Source of the DNA: CADEED01 sp963711635
Lineage (GTDB): Bacteria > Pseudomonadota > Gammaproteobacteria > Steroidobacterales > Steroidobacteraceae
Assembly: GCA_963711635.1 (NCBI GenBank)
Contig: CAVQEZ010000006.1
Coordinates: 1-64,000, forward strand
Direction of reading: 5' to 3'
DNA: 64,000 bases
The notes beneath the pieces are model-generated. The model saw nothing but the letters and a program-made list of their open reading frames with translations. It did no database searches and had not been told where the DNA came from. Both the position numbers and the translations under genes were made by a program. Of the stretch, positions 57,135 to 64,000 are shown piece after piece. The stretch's first letter is position 1. Every line of letters begins with the position of its first letter.

Positions 57135-58441
57135 ATGAGCGACGACAAGAAAGATCGTCGTCATCGGCGGCGGATTCGCCGGATTGTGGGCGGTGCGGCA
57201 GCTGCGCGCGCGCGCCGGTCGAAATCACGCTCATCGATCGCAGCAATCATCACCTGTTCCAGCCGCTGCTGTACCAGGTTGCGACCGCGGGGCTCGCGGC
57301 GCCGTCGATCGCCGCGCCGCTGCGCTACATCCTGCGCGAGCAGCGCAACGTCACCGTGCTCATGGGCGAGGTGCTCGCGCATCGATGCCGGCGGCGCGGC
57401 AGCGTGTACCTGGACGGCCGCAGCATCGACCTACGACTACCTGCTGGTCGCCAGCGGTGCCACGCATGCCTACTTCGGTCACGATCAGTGGGCGCGCTTC
57501 GCGCCCGGGCTCAAGAACCTGGACGACGCGTTCGTCATCCGGCGCCGCATCCTGGCCGCCTTCGAAGACGCCGAGGTCCACCACCGACCCGTCGAGCGCG
57601 ATGCCTGCCTCACGTTCGCGGTGGTCGGCGGCGGCCCCACCGGCGTGGAGCTCGCGGGCACGCTGGCGGAGATCGCGCGCCACACGCTGGCCAACGAATT
57701 CCGGCACATCGATTCGCGCAAGGCGCGCGTGCTGCTGATCGAGGCAGGTCCGCGCGTGCTGGCCACTTTCACCGAAGAGCTGTCGGAAAAGGCGCGCGCG
57801 CAACTCGTGCGCCTCGGCGTCGAGGTGCACACCGGCGCGCCGGTCACCGAGATCGGCGCCGACTTCCTGGTCTTCGGCGGACAACGCATCGCGGCACGCA
57901 CCATTCTCTGGGCCGCCGGCGTCGCCGCGTCGCCACTCGGCAAACAATTGGGCGCCGAGCTCGATCGCGCCGGGCGCGTGCGCGTGCAGCCGGATCTGTC
58001 GGCCTCGCGGCGCATCCGGAAGTATTCGTCGCCGGCGACCTGGCCAGCCTGCAACAGGACGGCAAGCCCGTGCCGGGAGTCGCGCCCGCCGCCAAACAGA
58101 TGGGGGCCTGGGTGGCGCGCAACATGCTCGCGCGCATCGCGGGCCGGCCGACCAAGCCTTTCCATTACACGGACTTGGGAGCGCTCGCCACCATCGGCAG
58201 GCACTCGGCGGTGGCGCAATTGCCGAATCTGCGCTTCTCGGGATTTTTCGCGTGGTGGTTCTGGCTGCTGCTGCACATATATTTCCTGATCGGTTTCCGC
58301 AGCCGGCTCATCGTGCTCATCAACTGGGCCTGGGCCTATTTCACCTACGCGCGCGCGGCGCGCATCATCCTCGGCAACAACCAGCAGGACGAACATGGCC
58401 GCAAAGAAAAAGTCGGCAGCCAAGAAGAAGGCGGGCGGTAA
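57135..58441 (+). CDS. NDH-2-type NAD(P)H:quinone dehydrogenase (frameshifted)
   Basis: About 435 residues. MSDDKK leads into the first FAD-binding motif IVVIGGGFAGLWAV, then NHHLFQPLLYQVATAGLAAPSIAAPLRYIL, YLLVASGATHAYFGHD, the second Rossmann motif VVGGGPTGVELAGTLAEIA, ARTILWAAGVAASPLGKQL, VFVAGDLASLQ-like VPGVAPAAKQMG, and a membrane-associated tail FFAWWFWLLLHIYFLIGFRSRLIVL. It oxidises NADH without pumping protons. The stop overlaps the next gene by 47 bases. Frameshifts near 57155, 57215, 57385, 57430 and 58015. Confidence 0.88.
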
Positions 58442-59402
58442 ACGCGCGCCCAAGCTGGCGCCCAACGCGGTCAAGCGCGGGCTGTCTGCCACCGAAGTTG
58501 CATTGGCCATCGATCACGCCGATATCGCGGCAGTGGTCGAACTGGTGCGGCAGGCCGGCGGCGCCCCGCTGGGCGCGTACCGTGAACCGCTCGGCGGAAG
58601 GCCGTTGCTGTTGGCCTCGTTGCCATTCAATGCAGTGCAGCCCACGCCGTTCCAGCGCGACCTGTCACCGACGCATGCCAAGCGCCTTGCCGACGCCATC
58701 GAGGCCACGGCCGCATTTCTCGATCCGCTGATCGTCGTGCGCGGCGAAGATGGACGCTTCTGGACGCCGAACGGACGCCACCGTCTCGCCGCCGCCAAGA
58801 TGCTGGGACTGAAACAGATCACCGTGCTGATCTCGCCGGACGAATCGCTGTCCTATCGCATCCTGGCGTTGAACACCGAGAAGGCGCACAACCTCAAGGA
58901 CAAGTCGCTGGAAGTCATGCGCATGGCGCGCAATCTCGCCAAGCGCGAGCCGACGCGCACCGAAGCGTCGCTGGCCGCGGAGTTCGAAGCGGCCGAACTG
59001 CTCACGCTCGGCCTGGTCTACGAAGAGAACCTGCGCTTCGGCGGCGGCGCCTACAGCCCGGTGCTCAAGAAGGTAGATAGGCTGACCACCAAACCGCTGC
59101 CGGCCGCCCTGCGCGAGCGCGCCGGCTACGCCGCGCGCCTGCAGGAGATCGACACCGAGGTGAAGCGCATCGTCACCGAGTTGCAGGCGCGCGGCATGAA
59201 ATCGCCCTACCTGCGCAGCTACGTGGTGGCGCGCATCAATCCCGTGCGATTCCACAAGGCCAAGCCCGGCGACAGGAAACCGGCCATGCCCATCGCGCAG
59301 GCGCTGCTGCGCATGGTGTCGGCGGCCAAGAAGTTCGACCTCGCCAAAGTAAACATGAGCGACCTGGCGTTCGTGGCCGCCGGCGCCGAATCGGTCGAGT
59401 AG
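58395..59402 (+). CDS. ParB N-terminal-domain protein
   Basis: 335 residues, intact. A lysine/alanine-rich leader (AAKKKSAAKKKAGGKRAPK) is followed by a ParB/sulfiredoxin-like domain: FQRDLSPTHAKRLADAIEATAAFLDPLIVVRGEDGRFWTPNGRHRLAAAKMLGLKQITVLI, where GRHR resembles the CTP/nuclease motif GERR/GRHR, then helical regions KREPTRTEASLAAEFEAAELLTLGLVY and a tail. The usual C-terminal dimerisation domain of chromosomal ParB is not evident and no parA lies next to it. It overlaps the dehydrogenase end. Possibly a DNA-binding or nuclease-like protein of unknown role. Confidence 0.8.
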   Translation: MAAKKKSAAKKKAGGKRAPKLAPNAVKRGLSATEVALAIDHADIAAVVELVRQAGGAPLGAYREPLGGRPLLLASLPFNAVQPTPFQRDLSPTHAKRLADAIEATAAFLDPLIVVRGEDGRFWTPNGRHRLAAAKMLGLKQITVLISPDESLSYRILALNTEKAHNLKDKSLEVMRMARNLAKREPTRTEASLAAEFEAAELLTLGLVYEENLRFGGGAYSPVLKKVDRLTTKPLPAALRERAGYAARLQEIDTEVKRIVTELQARGMKSPYLRSYVVARINPVRFHKAKPGDRKPAMPIAQALLRMVSAAKKFDLAKVNMSDLAFVAAGAESVE

Positions 59403-59410
59403 CCTTCTCA

Positions 59411-59460
59411 GGCGCAAGCGCCACATCGGAAATCGCCGCCGAAGCGGCGTCGTACATGAA
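59411..59460. repeat. REP-like hairpin element, family A copy 2 (double hairpin)
   Basis: Two adjacent hairpins: GGCGC-aa-GCGCC (59411-59422) and CGCCGC-cgaa-GCGGCG (59434-59449), ending GGCGTCGTACATGAA. The flanks AATCGCCGCC and GGCGTCGTACATGAA are the same as at 12058-12091. It follows the ParB-domain gene. Confidence 0.65.
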
Positions 59461-59651
59461 AGTGTCCGGAATGTGTCCGCTGAGTGTCCGCGGCGCAGCG
59501 TGAATCTTTGATTACTCATTGCAACCGTTTCGGCGGGTCGCGCGTCTATACAAGCGTACCGATCGACACGTTTCGGGCTCACGACTAACGCCGGCAAGCG
59601 TAGTCAGACACGCGTCATCGGCTGGGTTCCCATCATTGAGGAGGATCAGCC

Positions 59652-59858
59652 ATGACTCGCACGAATGTTTCTTTCCTGATGCGCCGCGCCTTCGAGCGCC
59701 TGGTCGCCAGTGTCGCCGCCATCACCCTCACCGCAATGCTGCTGGTGAGCGTGGATGCGCGTGCCGCGACGCACCGCACGCTGACACCCAGTGTCACCGT
59801 ACTGGTGCCCACGGTCACGGTGCTGGTGCCCACCGTCACCATCGAGGCCCTGGACTGA
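59652..59858 (+). CDS. small exported protein with VTVLVPT repeats
   Basis: 68 residues behind a strong ribosome-binding site (GAGGAGGATC). A signal peptide (residues ~15-38, LVASVAAITLTAMLLVSVDARA) leads to a short mature peptide RTLTPSVTVLVPTVTVLVPT...TIEALD. The seven-residue unit VTVLVPT is repeated twice (two 21-base DNA units, 59793-59834). I know no family for it. The following gene encodes an UrcA-family exported protein. Confidence 0.6.
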   Translation: MTRTNVSFLMRRAFERLVASVAAITLTAMLLVSVDARAATHRTLTPSVTVLVPTVTVLVPTVTIEALD

Positions 59859-60020
59859 GCAATCGAGAGCGAGGCGTGGCCTCGCTTTCGATTCCGTCCA
59901 CATCTCACCGCTCGCGAACCTCGGCTCGGCGAATAACCGCCACGATTCATGCAACGGATTGCGGGTATCCGACGTCCTATCTACGACTTCGACGCACCTT
60001 TACGCCATGGAGGACCGATC

Positions 60021-60377
60021 ATGAATTCCATTTCACAGAAGATTTCCACCGGTGGCGCCGCGTTGCTGATGGCGCTGATGTTCGCCACCAATGCCGGCGC
60101 CGCGGATCGCACCGCCACCGCCGGTGACATCGCGGTCAAATATTCAGGCGAGCAGCTCGGCAACGAGGCTGACGCCCAGGCGCTCTACAAGAAGCTGAAG
60201 TCCGCTGCACGCGCCGTGTGCGACGACAATGCGGGCGGCCATCGCACGATGGAGGTGCGCAATCGCACCGACAAGTGCGTCAAGCAGGTGCTCGCGGATG
60301 CGGTGCGCAAGATCGACAAGCCGCTGCTGACCACGGTGCACGAGTCGAAAACCAGCAAATCGAGCGAGGTAGGCTGA
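60021..60377 (+). CDS. UrcA family protein
   Basis: 118 residues with a ribosome-binding site GGAGGACC. The signal peptide ALLMALMFATNAGA is followed by the UrcA pattern: AVKYSGEQLGNEADAQALYKKLKSAARAVCDDNAGGHRTMEVRNRTDKCVKQVLADAVRKI, with two cysteines that likely form a disulfide. Function of the family is unknown. It is frequent in alpha- and gammaproteobacteria. A 50-base terminator hairpin follows it. Confidence 0.85.
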   Translation: MNSISQKISTGGAALLMALMFATNAGAADRTATAGDIAVKYSGEQLGNEADAQALYKKLKSAARAVCDDNAGGHRTMEVRNRTDKCVKQVLADAVRKIDKPLLTTVHESKTSKSSEVG

Positions 60378-60385
60378 GCGCAGGC

Positions 60386-60436
60386 GTCCGGCGGGGCCGG
60401 GACGTGTCCCCGCCCCGAGTCTCGCCGGACATTTTT
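60386..60436 (+). terminator. terminator of the UrcA gene
   Basis: Outer stem GTCCGGCG / CGCCGGAC encloses an inner GC-rich hairpin (GGCGGGG...CCCCGCC) and is followed by ATTTTT. It lies just after the UrcA stop and ends next to the stop of the convergent NamZ-like gene. Confidence 0.6.
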
Positions 60437-61644
60437 CAGCGATAGAGCAGGATGTCGGCGCGCTGCTCGGCCCACTCCGCTTCGTCGCGCGCGGCCAGCT
60501 TGTCGAGATCGGCCGGCGTCGACGCCGGATCTTCGACCCACTCGCGCAGCAACTCGCTGCCATTGATGAGGTCGATGGCCAGCCGCGACCGTTCGTACTC
60601 GTACGGAAAATCGCGCCACAGCGGATATTCGCCACGCAGCCGGCGGATGCATTTGAACGCGCCGGCGACCAGGCGCCACGGCTGGAACTCGCCGTGCGCG
60701 TAGGCGCCGTCCTCGACGTGGATCTGGAATCCCGAGCACAACTTGCCGGCGTGTTTCTGGAACGTGGGCTCGAACCAGCATGGCCGCAGACGGCAGCCGC
60801 GCAGCCATGCCGGCATGATGCGATTCATGGTGGTCAGCAGCGAGCGCGGGTCGAGGCCCGGCGCGCCTAACAACTCCAGCGGCCGCGTGGTGCCGCGGCC
60901 CTCGGACAGCGTCGTGCCCTCGAGCATCACCGTGCCGGCGTAGGCCCGCGCCATGGACAGGTTGGCCGCGTTCGGGCTGGGGTTCACCCAGTTGCGCTCG
61001 CCCACCGGCCAGCCGAAACCCGGGCTCGATTCGGGATCCCAGCCGCGCATCGGAATCACGCGATAATCCACCGCGAGATGGAAGTGGCTCACGAACCAGA
61101 TTCCCAGCTCGCCGACCGTCAGTCCGTGGCGCATGGGCATGGGGCCCGCGCCCACGAAACTCTCCCAGCCTTCGCGCAGCTTCAGGCCCTCGATGGGACG
61201 CCCGGCCGGATTCGGCCGGTCCAGGACCCACACGGTCTTGCCGTGCTGTGCCGCCGCCTCGAGCACGTACAGCAGCGTGGTGATGAATGTGTAGATGCGG
61301 CAGCCGAGATCCTGCAGGTCGACCAGCAGCACGTCGAAGTGGTCGAGCATTTCTTCGCTGGGCCGGCGCACGTCGCCATACAGGCTGAACACCGGGATGC
61401 CGTGCACCGGGTCGCGAAAATCCGGCGACTCGATCATGTTGTCCTGCTTGTCGCCGCGCAATCCATGCTGGGGGCCGAAAGCCGCGGTGATGTCGAGGCC
61501 GCGCACCGCGCGCAGCGCGTCCAGCGAGTGTTCGAACTCGGCGGTCATCGAGGCTGGATGCGCCAGCAGCGCGACCCGGCGTCCTTCCAGCTCACGCTGC
61601 AGCTTGATGTCGGTGAGCAGGCGATCGATGCCGAACTGGATCAC
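60436..61644 (-). CDS. DUF1343 / NamZ-like exo-beta-N-acetylmuramidase
   Basis: 402 residues with the DUF1343 pattern: IQFGIDRLL, RRVALLAHPASMTAEFEHSLDALR, TAAFGPQHGLRGDKQDNMIES, PVFSLYGDVRRPSEEML, DVLLVDLQDLGCRIYTFITTLLYVLEAA, WVLDRPNPAGRPIEG and GTTLSEGRGTTRPLELLGAPGLD. Characterised members (NamZ) release N-acetylmuramic acid from peptidoglycan ends. This one has no visible signal peptide, so if secreted it uses another route, or acts on recycled wall fragments in the cytoplasm. Last gene of a four-gene unit. Confidence 0.88.
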   Translation of the reverse strand: MIQFGIDRLLTDIKLQRELEGRRVALLAHPASMTAEFEHSLDALRAVRGLDITAAFGPQHGLRGDKQDNMIESPDFRDPVHGIPVFSLYGDVRRPSEEMLDHFDVLLVDLQDLGCRIYTFITTLLYVLEAAAQHGKTVWVLDRPNPAGRPIEGLKLREGWESFVGAGPMPMRHGLTVGELGIWFVSHFHLAVDYRVIPMRGWDPESSPGFGWPVGERNWVNPSPNAANLSMARAYAGTVMLEGTTLSEGRGTTRPLELLGAPGLDPRSLLTTMNRIMPAWLRGCRLRPCWFEPTFQKHAGKLCSGFQIHVEDGAYAHGEFQPWRLVAGAFKCIRRLRGEYPLWRDFPYEYERSRLAIDLINGSELLREWVEDPASTPADLDKLAARDEAEWAEQRADILLYR

Positions 61645-61653
61645 GCGTCTAAC

Positions 61654-62205
61654 CTAGAGATCGAGGACGAAGCCATCGGCATGGTGGAAATCGGGTTTCC
61701 CGGCGGGATGTCTGAGGGCCCAGTATGACAGCTTGCCCGACCGATCCTCGATGACGGCCGTCACGCCGAGGCGCACCGTGTCGCCGTCCCGATGCGACAG
61801 CGGTTCGAGGTCCAGGTGCGCGGCGAGTACCAGCGCGCCGTCCTGCAGGTCGAAGGAAAAGGTCGGCGTGCCTCCTCCCTTGAGCGGCTGCATGTCGGCG
61901 CGATAACCGCTGAAGTGATAGGCCGCCCATGCCCCCGACGGCGAGAAGTTGTACTCGCAATATTCGCCGGACGCGGAATCGCCGACGAACGCCTCGAAGC
62001 AGGTGTGGCGCCACAGCTCGTCGGTGTGAACCGGGGGACGCAGCTCGGGCATGCGTACCGCGCCGAGCTCGCCCACCACGCGGTAGTTGAGCAGCAGGGA
62101 ATCTTCGTGGCGGGTCGCTCCGACCATGATCTCCTGTACCGGAGAACGCGGTGAAGCGGGGTGCGGCACGAGTTTGCGACGCGGGATATTCGAGGGCGCG
62201 CTCAT
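61654..62205 (-). CDS. DOMON-like domain protein
   Basis: 183 residues, nine bases upstream of the NamZ-like gene on the same strand. The sequence is beta-rich: LLLNYRVVGELGAVRMPELRPPVHTDELWRHTCFEAFVGD, GEYCEYNFSPSGAWAAYHFSGYRADM and DTVRLGVTAVIEDRSGKLSYWALRHPAGKPDFHHADGFVLDL. The WRHTCFEAFV and CEYNFSPSGAWAAY stretches are typical of the DOMON-like family next to DUF1343 genes. No signal peptide is seen. Its ligand (sugar or haem) cannot be told. Confidence 0.78.
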   Translation of the reverse strand: MSAPSNIPRRKLVPHPASPRSPVQEIMVGATRHEDSLLLNYRVVGELGAVRMPELRPPVHTDELWRHTCFEAFVGDSASGEYCEYNFSPSGAWAAYHFSGYRADMQPLKGGGTPTFSFDLQDGALVLAAHLDLEPLSHRDGDTVRLGVTAVIEDRSGKLSYWALRHPAGKPDFHHADGFVLDL

Positions 62206-62230
62206 GGGCGCGCAAGCATACGCGATGCGG

Positions 62231-63208
62231 CTAGGGCGTGTCGTTCAGGGACTCGAGGAAGCTCAGCAGGCTGGCGCGCTCCCCGGTAGTTAGTGGCGCG
62301 CGCCGCAGGCGGCTGTCGGCCGCGGGATCCGCGGCCAGGCGCTCGTAGTGATCCAGCACGGCGGCGAGGCTGGCGAAACGGCCGTCGTGCATGTAGGGCG
62401 CGGTGGCCGCGAGATTGCGCAGCGTGGGCACGCGCACCGCCTGCCCGGTGCCGGTATCCGCGAATATGGCGCTGGCCCGCGGCTGCTCCCGATCCACCCA
62501 GGGTCCTGAGAAGTTGATGCCGCCATGACAGCCGGCGCAGCCGCCGCGCACAGAAAAGAACAGCTGCATGCCGCGCTTCTGCGCGGCATCGAGCGCCGCG
62601 TGCTCGCCGCCGAACACATAGCGATCGAAGGGCGCGCCGCCCGCGAACAGCGTGCGCTCGTAGGCGGCGATGGCCCGGATGACGTTGTCCATCGAGACCG
62701 CGCGCCCGGACTCCGGAAATGCCTCGGCAAACTCGAGTACCAGCCCGGGGTCGCCCGCGAGCGCCTGCTCGACCGCGGCTTCACGTCCCGCCAGGCCCAA
62801 CTCCTGTGGATGCTGGTTGAACAGCGGGCCGCGCATCTGCTGCTCCAGCGTGTGCACCCCGTGATCCTTCCATCCCAGCGAGGGGTTGTATGCGGCGTTC
62901 AGCAAGGTGGGCGCGTTCAGCGGCAATTGTTCGCCGGTCGCCCCTATCGAAAGTGCCCGGCCGTCGGTGAAGGCGCGTTGCGGCGCGTGACAGCTCTGGC
63001 AGGAGTAATCGCCGGTGGCGGACAGGCGCGGATCGGCAAACAGCCTGGCCCCCAGCGCCACCTTGGCCGCGTTCATCGGATTGTCGGCGGGCACCGCGGG
63101 CTCCGGGAACCCGCGCGGCAGTTTCCAGGCATACGGAGTCGCAGCCGCGGCCGCCGTGGCCAGCAGCGCAACGATCGATGCAAACGCGCGCGCGCGGCGC
63201 CGCATCAC
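62231..63208 (-). CDS. dihaem cytochrome c peroxidase / MauG-like protein
   Basis: 325 residues with a signal peptide (SIVALLATAAAAATP). Two haem c motifs are present: CQSCH in YSCQSCHAPQRAFTDG and CAGCH in GGCAGCHGGINFSGP. Other family motifs are APTLLNAAYNPSLGWKDHGVHTLEQQMRGPL and RVPTLRNLAATAPYMHDGRFASL. It should use periplasmic electron donors to reduce peroxide or oxidise a substrate. Starts two bases after the TPR gene, which indicates one transcript. A second ATG at 63205 is equally possible. Confidence 0.88.
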   Translation of the reverse strand: MMRRRARAFASIVALLATAAAAATPYAWKLPRGFPEPAVPADNPMNAAKVALGARLFADPRLSATGDYSCQSCHAPQRAFTDGRALSIGATGEQLPLNAPTLLNAAYNPSLGWKDHGVHTLEQQMRGPLFNQHPQELGLAGREAAVEQALAGDPGLVLEFAEAFPESGRAVSMDNVIRAIAAYERTLFAGGAPFDRYVFGGEHAALDAAQKRGMQLFFSVRGGCAGCHGGINFSGPWVDREQPRASAIFADTGTGQAVRVPTLRNLAATAPYMHDGRFASLAAVLDHYERLAADPAADSRLRRAPLTTGERASLLSFLESLNDTP

Positions 63209-63210
63209 GC

Positions 63211-63900
63211 TTACCAGGAGGCGCCGGCGCCTTCGCGCGTGAGGCCGGCCGTCTGGCTGGCGATGGTGCTGCGCTCGCTCACCCAGGATGCGAACGCATC
63301 GAGCGAGGGACCATCGACCCCGGAAGGATTGCCGCGATGCTCGCCCACCCAGGCCTGCATGGCCGTGAGCAACTGCGCGGCCAGCTTGCGATTGCTGCCG
63401 AACAGCGCCAGGTACGCTTCCTTCGCTTCGCTCAGGCGATTCAGGCCGAGATAGGCGTGCCCGCGGTACTCGATGGCCTCGGGGTAACCGGGCTTGAGCT
63501 TCAGCGCGCGATCGTAGGCCGTGAGCGCGGCTTCATAGTTGCCGAGCTTGCGATTGGTGTAGCCGACGTAGTTCCAGGCCTCGTGCATGGACGGATTGAG
63601 CTCGGTGGCTCGCGTGAACTTCTTGAGCGCGCTGGCGTAGTTGTCCTTGGCCTTGGCGGACGCCTTCGCCTGGCGCTTTGGATCCGTCTGACGCGCCGCA
63701 TCAAGAGAAAGCTCGTCGGCCTTCTCCACGGTGCGCACGGCGGCGTTGTACGCGCTGCGCGCCTGCTCCTCGGGGGAAGCCACCGGCTTGTAGTCGCCGC
63801 CCATCGGGCGGCTGGGCATTTCACCGCCACCCGCCCCGAAGGCGGTACACGCCGCGGCCAAGAGCAGGGTCATGGCCAGGGGTCTGAAGAGAATTCGCAT
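63211..63900 (-). CDS. exported TPR protein
   Basis: 229 residues with ribosome-binding site GAGGCAGC and a signal peptide ending in ...AAACTAFGAGG. Two or three TPR units are clear: NYASALKKFTRATELNPSMHEAWNYVGYTNRKLGNYEAALTAYDRALKLKPGYPEAIEYRGHAYLGLNRLSEAKEAYLALF. It lies directly upstream of the dihaem peroxidase gene in the same operon and probably scaffolds an exported complex. The C-terminal region reads QAWVGEHRGNPSGVDGPSLDAFASWV, with no known domain. Confidence 0.85.
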   Translation of the reverse strand: MRILFRPLAMTLLLAAACTAFGAGGGEMPSRPMGGDYKPVASPEEQARSAYNAAVRTVEKADELSLDAARQTDPKRQAKASAKAKDNYASALKKFTRATELNPSMHEAWNYVGYTNRKLGNYEAALTAYDRALKLKPGYPEAIEYRGHAYLGLNRLSEAKEAYLALFGSNRKLAAQLLTAMQAWVGEHRGNPSGVDGPSLDAFASWVSERSTIASQTAGLTREGAGASW

Positions 63901-64000
63901 GCTGCCTCCTTTACCGCGAAATATCCGGTCGATTGGTCCGGTCGCCCAGATGAGTACCCGTTGCGGTGGATGCGGTTCCAGCCGCGGCGGGCCGTTCTCA
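63901..64000. other. upstream region of the TPR operon
   Basis: 100 bases to the window edge with no gene. It should contain the promoter of the TPR-peroxidase-DOMON-NamZ operon. No clear -10/-35 pair was recognised. Confidence 0.3.

Noticed and set aside
1..64000. CRISPR array, prophage, integrase, insertion sequence or genomic island
   Set aside because: No direct-repeat array with spacers, no phage or transposase genes and no tRNA-linked attachment site were found by reading. The only repeats are REP-like hairpins and in-gene repeats.

Overview
The window reads as one chromosomal contig segment from a high-GC Gram-negative bacterium. Most of it (about 2.7-64 kb) looks gammaproteobacterial. 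This rests on two large TonB-dependent receptors, an RND efflux pump with its adaptor, an OmpA-family porin-like protein, TtcA, GreB, a biosynthetic arginine decarboxylase, class I fumarase, an UrcA-family protein and REP-like intergenic hairpins. A Steroidobacter/Nevskiales/Xanthomonadales-type relative is my best guess, from gene style only. The first ~2.7 kb (acyl carrier protein, acyl-AMP ligase, dihaem cytochrome c, tail of a TPR protein) looks different and seems joined to the rest inside a truncated TPM-domain gene near 2712-2740. I suspect an assembly chimera. No tRNA, rRNA, CRISPR array, insertion sequence, integrase or phage gene was seen.

Sequence quality is uneven. From about 6 to 30 kb the genes are intact. 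At 0.1-3.6, 30.5, 32-44.4, 47.7-52.3 and 53.6-58 kb nearly every gene carries frameshifts. Each one I resolved by eye is repaired by deleting one inserted base, so I treat these as sequencing errors and annotate whole genes across them. Boundaries there are approximate.

Layout. 3.1-5.9 kb: TPM and LemA proteins and an M13 metallopeptidase lipoprotein. 6.3-9 kb: GreB, then a MarR/GbsR-like regulator with a clear promoter and overlapping operator, followed by DUF4166 and a TIGR01777-type epimerase. 9-14.2 kb: homospermidine synthase, glutathione transferase, 3-mercaptopyruvate sulfurtransferase and arginine decarboxylase, a polyamine-leaning neighbourhood. 14.5-24.4 kb: RNA-binding protein, methyltransferase plus helix-turn-helix pair, VOC protein, UvrD-like helicase, Nudix hydrolase, hypothetical proteins, HAD phosphatase and an S9 peptidase. 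24.4-27 kb: three overlapping genes (zinc-peptidase-like, ATP-grasp ligase, lipoprotein). 27-31.6 kb: four overlapping genes (M32 carboxypeptidase, ceramidase-like membrane protein, TtcA, and a protein-tyrosine-phosphatase/ADP-ribosylglycohydrolase fusion). 31.9-36.2 kb: RND pump. 36.3-38.4 kb: AraC-MGMT repair protein and serine hydrolase. 38.5-41.7 kb: glycogen synthesis (GlgA, GlgC) with a LEA14-like lipoprotein. 41.7-46.3 kb: exported small proteins, DUF192, an OmpA protein with thrombospondin-3 repeats and a TPR-aspartyl hydroxylase. 46.4-52.9 kb: two TonB receptors, each ending in a strong terminator. 53.2-58.4 kb: PAS histidine kinase, fumarase and NDH-2-type dehydrogenase. 58.4-64 kb: ParB-domain protein, a small exported repeat protein, an UrcA protein, and an operon of TPR protein, dihaem peroxidase, DOMON-like protein and NamZ-like hydrolase.

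The best candidates for under-described biology are the two overlapping-gene operons at 24.4-27.0 and 27.0-31.6 kb, the MarR/GbsR operator unit, and two families of REP-like hairpins, one of which supplies the stop codon of its neighbour gene.
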